Source: Pseudevernia furfuracea (lineage: Eukaryota; Ascomycota; Lecanoromycetes; Lecanorales; Parmeliaceae). Taken from it: a DNA stretch of 64,000 nt. Location of the stretch: assembly GCA_022315425.1 (NCBI GenBank), contig JAIUPT010000021.1, positions 310,001-374,000 on the forward strand. The letters are read 5' to 3'. The notes under the pieces were generated by a model. The model saw nothing but the letters and a program-made list of their open reading frames with translations, was not told where the DNA came from and made no database searches. The translations under genes and the position numbers were made by a program. Of the stretch, positions 46,164 to 58,695 are shown in pieces (position 1 is the first letter of the stretch; every line of letters starts with the position of its first letter).

Positions 46164-46846
46164 ATGCCTCCACAGAAAGCCAGCTCCCTTTTATATAATT
46201 GGCAAAGCTTCACCATTCACCAACCGCTCTGCCTGCGCCGACAGTCCTTGCTCCTCAACCATGCCCGCCTCCCCGCCCACCGCACCCTCATCGCCGCTCC
46301 GAAGCCCAATTCCGGGCCCCTCATGAGCCGCCGTTCCGATCGCGCGCTTCCTCCCATCCCCAGTTCCTGGCGAGTCTGGGGACGAAGCCTCCCTATCTTC
46401 GTAATCATCGTCACCGTCTCCGCACTCGGCATCTTCAACTACCAGAAATCGTCCTCTTCGATTGTAGCGGCTACTTTATACGCATTACGCACGAGTGAAG
46501 TAGGCAGGAGGGAATTAGGTGATGAGATATACTTCCGTGATATGTGGCCATGGATTTGGGGAGAAATGAATCAGTTGCATGGGAGGGTGGATATCCATTT
46601 TGGGGTTAAGGGGACCAAGGGGAGGGGAGTGATGAGGTTTAAGAGCGAGAGGATGGGGAGAATGGGAAAGGTGATTTGAATGGTTTTGTATGAGAAGGCA
46701 GTTTTGGTGGGCTGACTTGACGACTATAGTTCGAGACGAAAGAGTGGAGCCTGGAGACGGAAGATGGGAGGAAAATACAATTGTTAGATGAAGGGAGGGC
46801 AGATCCGTTCAAGAACACACCTGTGGAAGCGGAAGCAACAGGCTAG
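46164..46846 (+). CDS. COA1: Cytochrome c oxidase assembly factor COA1
   Basis: Inner mitochondrial membrane factor for early cytochrome c oxidase (Cox1) assembly. Exons 46164-46670 and 46730-46846 give about 207 residues. A basic presequence is followed by SRRSDRALPPIP, one membrane helix (LPIFVIIVTVSALGIFNYQ), KSSSSIVAATLYALRTS, LGDEIYFRD, WIWGEMNQLHGRVDIHFGVKG, RMGRMGK and, after the intron, FETKEWSLETEDGRKIQLL. The order and spacing fit fungal COA1. Intron borders are canonical and phase 0. Confidence 0.88.
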
Positions 46847-47310
46847 GCTCCAGTACTGCATGGAGCTAAGAATATCTTGTTCGATCATGTTGAAGTTTAG
46901 CATCAAAATGAGTCAACACTCGACATTTCGTGGGGACGGATCGAAAGGGCCTCTTTCCAGTCCATGGCATTGGGGCTGTAGAGTATGCGTAGAGTCAGCC
47001 GTCCGTTTACTCCTTTAAATGCCCGATCCAGCCCCTATTCCATGGAATGGCAGCGTGAAATTTAGGGGCTCAGCATTAAGGCCAAAAGATTCTACGCCCC
47101 AGGCGCCAATGTATGCCCTGACTCATTCGTGTTTCAGCCTGCAGCTGCCTTCCAGCGCCTTGGTCTACAAAGGACTCTCGAGATATCAAGGCAAAGTGCC
47201 AGCTTCAGTTACATCACTTCTCCGTCACCAATCGATCAAGCTGAATATCAACACACTCTTTTCCCAAGAACCTGATTCGTCTTTCATCACAGACCAGGCA
47301 ATTCCCCGCC
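46847..47310. other. Intergenic; no gene seen
   Basis: Spacer between COA1 and the decayed reverse-transcriptase-like gene. The latter's former promoter would lie here. Confidence 0.5.
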
Positions 47311-49160
47311 ATGGAAACATCAACAGCTCTCACACAGTCAATGCACCGTATTACGAAGATAAAGCTTAATGCACTCGCAAGGCAGCAGCAGAGCTATGAA
47401 ACAAGCAAGCAACTTATCCTCGATGCAGCTGCCAGCTAGTCCACTCAAGCCGGCAAATTAAAGGTACTGTTAGATGCCTTCGAGGTTCATGACATCGACA
47501 CATCAGCAAACTTTTCAAAGGCCAATGTTCGCCAATCCCCAGAGCAGTCTCGTCACGATCCTTCCGCCCCCTCGGCCCTGCTGAAAGAATGGCAGACAGC
47601 ATTCGAATAGGCTTTAGATGTCCCGTCTCGCAAGTACGAGCATGCCTCTTTGTTTGGGCGCTTGGTCATGGAGTGGCTTGGCAGCGTGGGAGAATCAACA
47701 CTATCAAGCAATTCCCAAGACCACTTCGAGAATGTTGGGCGCAAGGAAATGTACCATCAACGCAGAGAATGGGAGTCGATTGTGTTCGCTGAAGGTTCAA
47801 CATTCGATCCTGCTGCAATCAAGACGTACCTAACCGGCATCTTCGGCTCCACTTAGAAAAAACTAAAAAGACGGTAAAGGAGCCTTTGGAGGCTTTGAGA
47901 GAAGGCATGAGGTCTTTCAAGCTTGGAATTTTCGACACCTCAGCCCTTCCAACCTATATGACAGGAATGCTAAACACTGATCTGCTCTCCGAGGAGAAGC
48001 GAAAAGCCTTCGTCGATTTCAGGAATAATCCTACCATACTGCAAAAATAGCCGATGTCTTGAACATGCAGATAGACGCTTTGGAATCGTGGTCATGGAGT
48101 GAAGAAGGAATACTTGTGAACGTCCGAAGAGCTCTGAATGGTAAATACCGAGTAAACATGGACGAGAAAATCCTCCGAGCATTGCTGCTTCATTTTATTG
48201 GTATGAAATGGGCAACACATTTCAGAACGGTCTTTGGAGCATTCTTCCATCCAGGTACATGGAAACAGTCTTCTGACAACTCACTGGATGGACTAGCTCG
48301 ACGGAAACGACAGCGATTCTTGGGTCGGGAATAGGGACGCGAACAAAGCGTAAGGCATGAAAGACGTGAGAGGTCCGAGAGTGATTACTTCATGTCGCAG
48401 TTACCGAAGACGTTCAAAGACATGAAAGATACCTACTACGAAGGCAGTCCAAATGATGAGGTCAAGTCACCAATGGCCATCAAGCAGTCATTGTTACACC
48501 TTGTCAGCACAGAGGTACTGTTGAATGCTCGGCTGAATCGGTCTGTCACCGTCTTCTAGTCCGACTTTAAGTGATTTGGGCCCTCTTTACCTCACGCGAC
48601 GATCATCTCAGTTCTACAATCCTTCAACGTCCCTGATATTTGGCTGAGGTTCTTCAAGAAATTCTTGAAAGCGCCTGTAAAGTTTGTACAAGACGGTCCA
48701 GAAGCTCAAACACAGATCTGGCAGTGCGGTGGTCAAATACAATATCGACTCAGCGATGCTACGGGAGAAGCTGTCCTGTTCTGCTTAGACTTTGCTGTCA
48801 ACAAGTCGACAGAATCAAATCTCTACAGATTGCATGATGACATCTGGTTCTGGGTTCTTCGTAAGCTTCTGTTTTGGCGTGGAAGACCATTCAGGAATTT
48901 GCAAGTGTCATGGGACTGACTCTGAACGAGGGAAAGACTGGAGCAGCGAACATCTCTGGCAATCCAGATATCCTTCAAGAGACGTCGCTCTCGAACATGC
49001 TCCCACAGGGCGAGGTTCGTTGGGGTTTTTTGAAACTAGGATCATCCGGAAAGTGGACAATCGATGACCACCAAGTCGAGACACACATCCGCGAGCTCTA
49101 ACAGCAATTAAAGGCGTGCAAAATTATCCTCGCTTGAGTCCAAGAGTGAATGAGCGATGA
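47311..49160 (+). pseudogene. Decayed cellular reverse-transcriptase (rvt-like) gene
   Basis: From ATG 47311 one protein can be followed across frames: METSTALTQSMHRITKIKL, HDPSAPSALLKEWQTAF, KYEHASLFGRLVMEWL, SEEKRKAFVDF, IADVLNMQIDALESWSW, LNGKYRVNMDEKILRALLL, SDFK-stop-FGPSLPHATI, FFKKFLKAPVKFVQDGPEA, EAVLFCLDFAVN, YRLHDDIWFW, AWKTIQEFASVMGLTLNEGK and GEVRWGFLKL. The text matches, from memory, a single-copy fungal family with a reverse-transcriptase fold, described as cellular rvt genes; LHDD would be the metal-binding motif. Stops lie at 47437, 47608, 47854, 48332, 48556, 48571, 49135 and 49147, and there are at least three frameshifts. The stop at 48571, and those at 49135 and 49147, fit TGG-to-TGA changes. 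No long terminal repeats or target-site duplications were seen. Confidence 0.65.
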
Positions 49161-49876
49161 ATAGTCAGTATTAGAACAAAGAGGATTGACGATACCTACG
49201 ATCGGTTAGCTTACAGCGTGCTGTCCCAGCTCCAGAAGCGGACTTTGATGGCGACAATTTCTGGGAGGCCCCTGGCGTTGAGTGGTGAACACGGATACTT
49301 AGCTCTGGGCAAAACGCTTTGTACTCTCAAACAATATCATATCATACTAAATACCATTAACATTGCGTTGTCCGGCCATTCTTCGCTTTTCATCAGGAAT
49401 GATAGCGTAGTAGAATGTCCCCTGAAGCACAAGCACGTCTACCCATCGCGACTTTTCCTTCAACTCGAATCCGTTAGTAGTCGGTAAACAAATTCCAAGC
49501 AAGAAAGCAATCCTCATTGTAGCACAAAAAATGGGTTTCGTGACTTCGTCCAATCCAGGAATACACTTCGGATCTGATCGTAGAAACAAAGTCTGAATGA
49601 AGCACAAACTGCATGATCTGCCACACAATTCTTTGGCATCAGAAGCGCTGCGTAAGACTAAAGCTTTGTTTAAAGCGACAGAGATTGTAAACCTTTGCTG
49701 CGAGCTGGGAAAAGACACGGATTTCTGTTAGCTTGGTCCTCGCGGTCCTCGCTGTCCTCGCCGTATCAAATTCTTTCACGCAACCCTCAGCCTTTCGACG
49801 CTCTCGAGGGCTTGATTAATTGTAACCTTTGCATTTGGCGGTCCACAACCACTATTTCCCCAATTACCTGGTAAGA
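49161..49876. other. Spacer; possibly the tail of the decayed gene
   Basis: No conserved frame that I can follow. Weak rvt-like text (IDDTYDRLAYSVL) continues for a short way after 49160. Confidence 0.4.
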
Positions 49877-50841
49877 ATGTCTACAGCGGTCTGCCACAGC
49901 TGCTGGCAGCTACCTCCGGCCTTTCTACTCCCGCGGGTGACCTTCAACCACACATCGAAACGCACCATAAAGTCCATTTCGACTCCTCAATACAACCGTT
50001 TCAACAAGGGTCAAGGCTTAGCAATACTTGGAGCCTCTGCTGAAGCTGCACTCGAGCGGAAGGCTTATACTACACCGTTACGGACCGGAGCTTTAGGGAC
50101 CAAGAAGGGAATGTCAGCCGTTTACGATACCGAGACCGGACGGCGACAGGCTGTTACTATAGTGCAGATGGATCGAGTCCAGGTGGTCGCGCACAAGACT
50201 AGAGACAAGGATGGATACTACGCAGTCCAAGTGGGATCGGGCTGGAAACATCCAAGCAATGTCACGCGTCCCTTACTAGGCCACTACGCAGAGAATGGCG
50301 TGAGCCCCAAACGACATCTGGTAGAATTCAAGGTCAGGGATGAGAAGGGTCTATTGAATATTGGCGAGATGGTTGGTGCAGGATGGTTTCAGGAGGGGCA
50401 ATTCGTTGATGCAAGAGCGAATTCAATAGGGAAGGGTTTTGCTGGTGGCATGAAAAGATGGGGATTCAAGGGTCAAGGAGCTTCGCATGGTGTATCGAAA
50501 ACCCATCGATCAATGGGTTCGGCCGGACAGTCTCAAGGTGGAGGGTCAAGAGTTCTGCCTGGGAAGAAGATGGCAGGGCGAATGGGAGGACATCAAGTTA
50601 CCACGCAAAATGTAAAGGTCGTGAAAATTGATGACGAGAAGGGTATTGTGGTGCTGAACGGTATTTACTTACTATTCCTTGGCCGTGGTTCAAGTTACTG
50701 ATGGTTCCTTCAGGCTGTATACCTGGACCTGACGGATGCTTGGTCAAGCTGTCGGACGCGATCAAGAAACCATGGCCCGAGATACCCGCGATGACATCAG
50801 GAGTGCAGGCCGCGGCCAACCCCCCGAGAGCGACTACATGA
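49877..50841 (+). CDS. MRPL9: Mitochondrial ribosomal protein uL3m (MRPL9 homologue)
   Basis: Large-subunit protein of the mitochondrial ribosome. Exons 49877-50660 and 50714-50841 give about 303 residues. After a basic presequence come TGALGTKKGMSAVYD, VTIVQMDRVQVVAHKT, YYAVQVGSG, FKVRDE, DARANSIGKGFAGGMKRWGFKG, GVSKTHRSMGSAGQSQ, and RVLPGKKMAGRMGGHQVTTQNVKVV, the hallmark of L3 proteins. Exon 2 adds PGPDGCLVKLSDAIKK. An in-frame ATG at 49829 would lengthen the N terminus, but a GTAAG word falls between, so I prefer 49877. Confidence 0.92.
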
Positions 50842-51716
50842 TCAAGTAAATCTACTTCATGATACATAACAAAGAATACTGTGCAGATTCGACCCAACGC
50901 TTGCGAGTATTTGCGAGGGTTTGCGCCCCAGCATCGCCCACCAGACTGTGGAGAAGGAACCCATTCCGGTTAGAGCTTCATCTCCCTTATCATACAAGAG
51001 CATGTCCAGGGTGGAGAAATTTAGCCCCTTGCTCGATCGACCAGGGCGAATGCTCCTTGCTAGATAGCGTATCGAGAAAGGAATATAGGAATGGCAGAGA
51101 CATCCTCATTATCAGCTTTTGATGATACCTTCAGTGAACATCACTGCCATAGACCACTCTGGCATCATACGAAGAAACATCAGCTGTCCGTTAGTCTTCA
51201 CGATTTGCCATAAATAAATGTGTTCCCAAAGTAGGTATACGAGCACTCTGCCAAGGCGGGTAAAGCGTGGGAAATAAGATTTTAGTGAAAAGAGTCAATT
51301 TCACAGCCTCGACATCTTCACTCCCGAGACTCCTCTCCCACCTGCATCCTTAACAATGTCATCACTTCCCTCAGTATCATTTGTCATCTCAGCTCATTTT
51401 TGAGGCCCGCTCTTTTCGTGGTGGGTGATAAGAACAAAGCGCATTCGCCGTTGCCACGTCGAGTGCTTACACGAGGTACTTCCACACAGAGAGAACTTTG
51501 TTAGGGGTGGTAGGGGCCCATTGGGGAAGAAAGCGCAGACGTTGTCCTGAGACAGCAATCGCTAAGCTTCATTGTCAACAATCTTTTCTCAACCATCCTC
51601 CATACTCAGAAGCATTGAGTCGCTGCCTTTTACCAACATTCGTTTCGACTTGGTGCTATCTCCGCTTAACAACCGTCTAAGAATAGACCACTGAATCAAC
51701 AGAAACAACCTCCACA
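50842..51716. other. Intergenic; no gene seen
   Basis: No conserved frame. Pyrimidine-rich stretches near 51560-51700 probably lead into the next gene. Confidence 0.5.
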
Positions 51717-53012
51717 ATGGCAAACAATACAGGTAAGCAATATGACTGCAAAGCTTCTGTCGCAGCTATGTACTGAATGCATTAAGTTACTACACCAGTA
51801 GTATTGAGTCCGACCTCTCAGGTCGTTCTATCCACTCCCCCAGGAGCAGTACCAGTACCATCAGCCTCCAGCACCGCCGTTATTGTAGATACAACTGCAA
51901 CTTCGATATCAACAACCTCACAAGCTCCTTCAGATGTTCTTGCATCAACTACTTCTTCAAGCGACGCTGCAGCCGCCGCTCCAACATCAACATCGTCGGC
52001 CTCGGATTTTCAAGTCACTAGAATTGTGGTTACGTCCTCGACCAGTGATGGAACACCACAGCCAAAAACTATCACCCTGACTTCTACATCGTCTAACCCA
52101 GCTACGGCTTCTTCGACAATAACAAGCGTGACTGCAACCAAATCGTCAGCCAGCAAATCAAGCGGAGCTGCTCAGGCAACCGCTGGCGCCACTTCCACTA
52201 CTTCTTCCGGGGGTCTCTCTGCGGGTGGCAAGATTGCTGTAGCTGTTGTCGTTCCCGTTGTCGCCGTTGCCTTGATCGTCCTCGCCGCTCTCTTTCTCTG
52301 GCGGAGACGGAAACAACGCAAAGACGGTGAGGAACTGCGGAGGAAAGAAGTGGAAGAATATGGGTTCAATCCTAATAACGATCCCACGTTACCCGTTGTT
52401 GGAGGTGCCAGCAGTTCGGGAGACGAACCATCAGAGATGACAGAGAAGGATGGGGCGGGATATCGAGGCTGGGGCACAACATCGACCAACCGAAACCCCT
52501 CTACTACCCTCGCAAGTTCTCAAGGACCCATTGGCATGGCCAGATCTACCAGTGGCAGCGACAACGGACGTTACGTTAACGGGTCCCCAACAGCCGGAAC
52601 AAACAAGAGCTCGGACGTACAGTCTAACGACCCTCTTGTCGGGAGCCCGACTAATGATCGACCACTGAGCGAAGATTCGGAAACCATTGGAGCCCTTGGC
52701 ACCGTGCCCACCAACGGCAACCGTCAAGACATCCATAGAGGAACCTCGAATGCATCTTCGGCTTACTCAGGAGCACACCGATCGGACACTTCCGGCGAAG
52801 GCACGGTCCCTGGGAGTGCACCCGCCCAGCAATACTACAACGAAGGCATGTTCTACGATGAAGGTATGCCACAGCATGGACCATATGGGGACGGAAGCTA
52901 TGGTGGTGGACAGCCAGTCATCCGAGACGTGTCAGCAAGGAGGAATACTCGGATCGAGAACCCTTCAGTCATTCCTCAGCAAGGCAACGCAGGCATTGCA
53001 CAAAATTTTTGA
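51717..53012 (+). CDS. Ser/Thr-rich single-pass membrane protein
   Basis: Exons 51717-51732 (16 bases) and 51799-53012 give about 409 residues. A Ser/Thr/Ala-rich, probably O-glycosylated N-terminal region of about 140 residues is followed by a Gly-rich linker, one membrane helix (IAVAVVVPVVAVALIVLAALFLW) and the basic stop-transfer RRRKQRKDGEELRRKEVEEYGFNPNND in two parts. The tail is Ser/Gly/Asn-rich. The layout resembles fungal wall-stress sensor or mucin-like proteins, but no WSC or signal peptide is seen, so I do not assign it. The first exon encodes only MANNT plus one base. Confidence 0.65.
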
Positions 53013-54263
53013 TCGAATATGGATTGTGCTCAATCTGGCGTTCTGGTTGATTCCCCAGGTTCTTCGACCGGTTTGGGTAAATGGGTACCTGAGCAGCTGT
53101 CACATCTGCAATCATTACAGTGTCTATTTACATATTGTCAGCATCCACCCAGTCCAATTACGGCGGATACATAGGGGTGGCTAATACCGATTCATCAAAC
53201 TTAACGTGCTACGGTTCAGCGGATTTCCATATGCAGGTTGCAAAATTCGACTTTCATTACCGTACTGCTTCTATCCTCCGAATTATCACAGCTGTATTTA
53301 GCGGGTGCAGAACAAGGCGATTGGGTTTTGGAAGGTCAGCCCTAGGAATGGTGTATGTATGGGAGTATTTGACAGTCAATCACAACGGGCCATGACTACA
53401 GTACAAAAAGGGCCAAGAGACTTGGCGATTAATACTACCTCAAGAATGAAAAGATGCCTTAGACCCTTCCCCGAAGCGTACAGTAATGAGAATACTATTT
53501 TATACTACAGATGCATAGTTCAGACTGTTTGTAAATTGTACCCAAATATTCTAGAAGCTCGCTAGAAGTTCGCTAGAAGCTACCTTAAAGAAAAGAAGTA
53601 AGCCTTTCCCGCCGGGAAACGTGCAGGAATTTGCTAGCATGATTGGCTTTGATCTTACCTACGGTACTCTTATTATAGTAGCCTAGCAGCCTAGTAGGTA
53701 CGGTATGTATCCATCCAACCTGACTCAAGGAAGGAGAGCCTCTTTCCCAACGCTCCAATTCCGAACCATGACTGAACCGCCAACAATCACCCCACGCTGA
53801 GAAAAGTGAAAAGTGAAAAGTGAAAAAGGAGGGGTAATTATAAACCGGTAAAGATAGATTTGAGTTCATTGGAGCTCAATATTGATCCGCGTAAAGAGCT
53901 CTTGTCACTTGTCACTTGTCACTGGCGAAGCTTTCCATGCTTCTTTGCTTTGGCGGTATTCCTCGTACCTGGAGTCTTGAGATTGGAGTGCACAAGCGCA
54001 AATAATATCCTCTTGCAGTTCTGATCCTCCGGCTAGATACTGTATCTAAAGTAGCACTCTCGACTCCTGTGATTGGCACTCTATCCCTGCTACTTTCCAC
54101 CTGTTCGCCTGCTTTCCCTTCTATATGGCACCAATGCAGATGCTTGGCTAGACCCTTCTTTCCTCACCACATACCTATTGTACTACTTCACAATTCAACC
54201 TCCTTCTACACTGCTCTTCTTCTGCAACTTCTCGCGCAGGCCTTTTGAACCTCCTCAACAACA
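53013..54263. other. Intergenic with short tandem repeats
   Basis: No gene seen. Repeats include AGCTCGCTAGAAG/TTCGCTAGAAG near 53555-53580, (AGTGAAA)n near 53804-53826 and (CTTGTCA)3 near 53901-53921. The last part is the leader of PHO81. Confidence 0.6.
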
Positions 54264-57200
54264 ATGTACGTCCATCGTTTTCAACATCTCATATCTGAAC
54301 ATCTTTAGTCTTGAGCACTGCCTACAAATCTCCGAACCGTTGATGAAGCCTGACTCCGATCTCGGCTTCCAGGAAGTTCGGCAAGCATTTGCAAAAACGG
54401 CAACTCGACATACCGGAATACGCTGCAAGCTTTGTCAATTACAAAGCTCTCAAGAAGGTCGAGGAGAACTTCTCACCCGTAATGGCCTTGTCGCTAACGC
54501 TGGAATAGCTCATCAAGCAGTTGAGCGCTACGCCGACCCTCCTACCCCAAAATCCTACCAACACAATCTCCGAGAACCTTGACCCTCAGGCTTTGTTGCA
54601 GGCAAACAAAGCAACCTTCTTCTTCAGACTTGTACGTTATCCGTACCAGCAGAATTTCTCCACAGCAAGCTTACAGCGCTCGCCAGGAACGAGAGCTCGA
54701 GAAAGTTAATGCTTTCTATCTTCAAAAGGAGGCGGAGGTTTGCTCAACGAAAATGATTTCTGGAGAGACGGTGGCTAATGAACTCAATAGCTCAAGCTCC
54801 GCCTCAAGACTCTCTTGGACAAGAAGAAAGTCATGCAAGCGAGAAGTGCGACCGCCTCCAAGATATCTGCAAGCTTCATCACCCTCGAAGAAGGCTTCCA
54901 ACAGTTTGGAAATGATCTGAACAAACTACAGGTGGGCACATCATCGCATGGGCGCTCTTCTCGCATGACTGACTGTTACAAGCAATTCATTGAGCTTAAC
55001 GCTACTGCATTCTCTAAGATCCTCAAGAAAGTAAGTGACGAGCCTTCGATTTGCAGTGATTACCGCCTACTGACATTTCGAAGTGGGACAAAACCTCCAA
55101 GGTCCGCTTTCTCGGCTTTGCGTCGCTCAGCTCCGGCTGACCCCTTTCATAGTCACGGACAAAAGAGCTATACCTATCACGTGCTGTTGAAGTCCAGCCC
55201 TGCTTCAACCGAGACGCGATCAGCGACCTTTCGGACCAAGCTACGACCAGTCTGCTCGAACTCGGAGCTTGGGCCGAGGGCGAGAAGGTCCAATATGATT
55301 CTAGCAGACCGGCCGAGCATACAGTGACTGGCCAGTCGATCGGTACCGACAACAGTGACACAGATTCTCAGATACTACAAGCTGCAAACACTGGCAATCG
55401 GACCGGCCTCCAGGACTGGATCTCGCGGCTAAAAGAGTCACCGGATGCTAGAGAAAGGTTTACGCGGACGTTTCTGGCTGCCACCCCCGAAGCTCCCGAG
55501 GAGTCACTGAATATACTCCTCGGGAGTGGTTTGGTGGATGTTCACGCCGAAGATGAAATCAACGAGAGAAATTGCCTGCACGAAGCCGCTATATCTGGTA
55601 GAGATTCTGTCCTGAACATTGCTCTGCGCAGTAACGTAGATGTCGCACGTGTCGATGTATATGGGAGAACACCTCTCCACTATGCTTGCATGTACGGTCA
55701 TGTCGCTATGGCTGGAGCTTTGATGGAGAGCCGGCCGAATACCATCAACTATTTAGACCACGACAATTTCACACCGTTGATTCACGCCATCGTTCACCAC
55801 CAATTTGCTTGTGCTGAACAGCTCCTCGCTTACGGTGCCCGCATCGATCCAGAAAGTGAGTCGGATCACGTTCCTCTGAATCTGGCTTGTCAGTATGGAT
55901 CAGTGGCGATCGCGAACCTACTGCTTGAGGAGCAGGCAAAGTTACTCCCAGACGCTGAAGGTCTCTTTCCGCAGCATCTTGTTGCGCGATCAGGTCAAAG
56001 TCCAGATACGCTATTGATGTTGGAGCGTTATGGCGCAGATTTAGACCAGCGTGACAAGCTGTACCAGTGGACACCGTTATTCCATGCGGCCTCCGAAGGT
56101 CGCGTGGATTGCATCCGAACGCTGTTGCAACGAGGTGTTGATGTTCAGATTCTGGATGAGAAGGGATTTTCTGCTATGTACTACGCAACTTGGGAAGGTC
56201 ACCTCGAGTGCATGAAGCTTTTGAGTTCAACAAATGCTGGGGTTCTCGACGTACCCCGACTAACCACAAAACATTCGCTTATCTCCCCAGTACCAGAGAG
56301 CTCGACACCTGTGTCACTGGACGCAGATGGTATCCCAGATCTATCTCTTCCGCCACCCATTATTCCACTCCGTCGATACGGTCACAATTTTTTGGACGAT
56401 AAGACTTTCATCCAACTTAGCTTCGAAGCAGTAGGCTCTGATGCTATAGTGTTCTACCACGATAGCAAATACCCAGCAGCTCGTCTTACAATTTCTTCCA
56501 AATCCTCCGATGTGATACCCCGGAACATAATGCTTCCGATACAAGAAGATTTCAAGATCATTTCGTTTCAGATCGACAATCTAGATTCTTTCGCAATTGA
56601 TTTCGACATCTTTCCTACATTCGGGTCCAAAGTCATAGCCAAAAGTGTGGCTTTGCCCAGCCTTTTCAGCGCCATCGCTAGCAGCTCCGGTCTCTGCTGT
56701 CTACCGTTATTTGATCCCCGACTGCGGGCTATCGGCCAGATTAGCTTCAATTTCCAGGTCATCAAACCATTCCACGGCATACCGCTCGATATCACCCATT
56801 TTGCAACTTACTGGAGAGCAACAAGTCAGCTTGATACCCACCCCAATGCATTCATCACGGGTTCCAGTTTGTCCGGAGACTATGTCCAGCTTTTTGTGCA
56901 GCTGACCAGCGATGGCGTACCTGTGCTTTATCCTAGATGGTCGATCAACCACTACGGAATAGAGTTTCCTATTGCGAGAATGAGCCATGAGCAATACCTG
57001 TCCCTCGGATCCCAACATGGTAGTGGCCACGAGATATTAGCGACGCTGCCACAGAAGACAGTTGATGATATTGCCGCCATTCATATGACACTCGCTGCAT
57101 CCTTTGTCACTTTACGGGATGTCCTCGCCTTCCTTCCTACCAGCATGCATGTCGATATTCAAGTACTCTTTCCAACCATTGCGCAGGAGCGAGTTCTAGG

Positions 57201-57852
57201 CCTTGGCCCTAGCTCAAATATCAACAACTATGCAGATGCTATCTTGAAAGATGTCTTCGACCATGCTCGCTCGACAAAGGAGCAGAATCCTGATTTCATG
57301 AGATCCATCGTCTTTACATCCTACAATGCAGGTATCTGTACTGCTCTCAATTGGAAGCAACCTAATTGTTTGTATTCCATCTTCTAATAGGAACTCCCCC
57401 TGCTAACAATTTTCCAGATCCAGTCTTGCTTTGCAATGATCTGGGGGCGAAGCGAGAAGCTGCAAGGCCAGATGCCATTGGTCCAGGCGCTGTAGTTCCA
57501 AGCAGCGGGCATCACTCAATGTCTGTCAAAGAAGCGGTGCGAATTGCACAAAGCAACAACTTCATGGGACTAGTCTGCAGCTCGCGCTTGTTGGTAAGCA
57601 TGCAGTCTCCCATCACGCCGGGCGCGGTCTTGATGGCTGCTTAGGGGTTCACGCGCTAACGACCTTTCGTAGAACATGGTGCCTTCCCTGATCGAATCAG
57701 TAAAAGTGGCTGGGCTTGTGCTCGTTACAGATACATCGGAAGAGAATCCCTCAAGTGGCACCGCAGTACGTTCGTATCGGATGCCCGAGGGCGTGGATGG
57801 CATGCTCAAGGGTAATGGGATTCTGAGGTTCAACGAAATGATCGACATGTAA
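54264..57852 (+). CDS. PHO81: PHO81-type cyclin-dependent kinase inhibitor (SPX-ankyrin-GDPD-like)
   Basis: Phosphate-starvation regulator that inhibits the Pho80-Pho85 kinase (Neurospora nuc-2). Exons: 54264-54265, 54373-54457, 54509-54631, 54687-54737, 54791-54931, 54983-55030, 55084-55101, 55153-57367, 57418-57593 and 57673-57852, about 1012 residues. The SPX domain covers residues 1-170 (MKFGKHLQKRQLDIPEYAA, YKALKKLIKQLSA, FFFRLERELEKVNAFYLQKEAE). Ankyrin repeats follow from about 250 (NCLHEAAISGRD, GRTPLHYACMYGHV, QWTPLFHAASEGRVD, YYATWEGHLECMKLL). The rest resembles a glycerophosphodiesterase-like domain (ISFNFQVIKPF, THFATYWRATSQL) ending GILRFNEMIDM. The initiator ATG is split AT|G by intron 1, which gives the conserved MKFGKH start. 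Confidence 0.9.
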
Positions 57853-58695
57853 GCATTCTTTTGCCTGCTAGCGAAGGTCGTCGACTGTACTCGATGTCAT
57901 GATGTCCGCTGTCAATGCTCGGTGCTTCTGCTGGCAAAGTGTCAGATAAACTACGATGACAGTCATGCATTTAATTAGTGAAGGTAGATTAGGACTCTTA
58001 GGACTGTGATCAGTTGAAGAAGTCAAAAAGGCTCGAGGCAAGACGTGAGCAGGCGCTTGTCACGGATCTCGGGCGAACTTTTTGCGCCAATAGCGTTTCA
58101 ATTTTCTTCCTTTTTGCCGTTTCTGTTTCATACCCTCCCGAGTCCCAATTACAATTCAACAAATGAATGCACGTTGGAACATAATTGGCACTCTTCCATT
58201 ACGCAACATGGCAACAAAACGACGCTGATTATTTAATATTTTGACTTCGAAACACTAGATGGTCTCAGATCTCTGACCGCCTGAGGCTATCAATTAAACC
58301 TATCGGAACCTCGTTGACATGCATGCGCTCAGGTACCCCACAAGCTGATGTTTAGGTTTCGCCAGGCGCAGGAATGGCAGGTCCGGGGCTCTTACTTGTT
58401 GCATCCCACACGGGACGTCTCACACGGTGTAGAACCCTCAAAGGATGAGCTGGCGGCTCAAGAACTACTCACCTGGAAGGAAGGGACCTTTAAAGCCTCC
58501 GTGATCCCTTTTCTCATGGTATCATTGATTTGCGTGTTCAATTCTTGTCCGCTGCAGGTCTGCGTTCAGCTTCGCTCGTTTGACGCGGCCTCTGGTAGGA
58601 CCGACACTCTTTTGTGCTATCCATCGCGGTGGGAATTCTCTACCTCAGATCAAGAACAGCTTCCTTTTTGCTTTCACTAAGCACGTTTGCTCGCC
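57853..58695. other. Intergenic; no gene seen
   Basis: No conserved frame. It should hold the promoter of the next, secreted protein gene. Confidence 0.5.
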
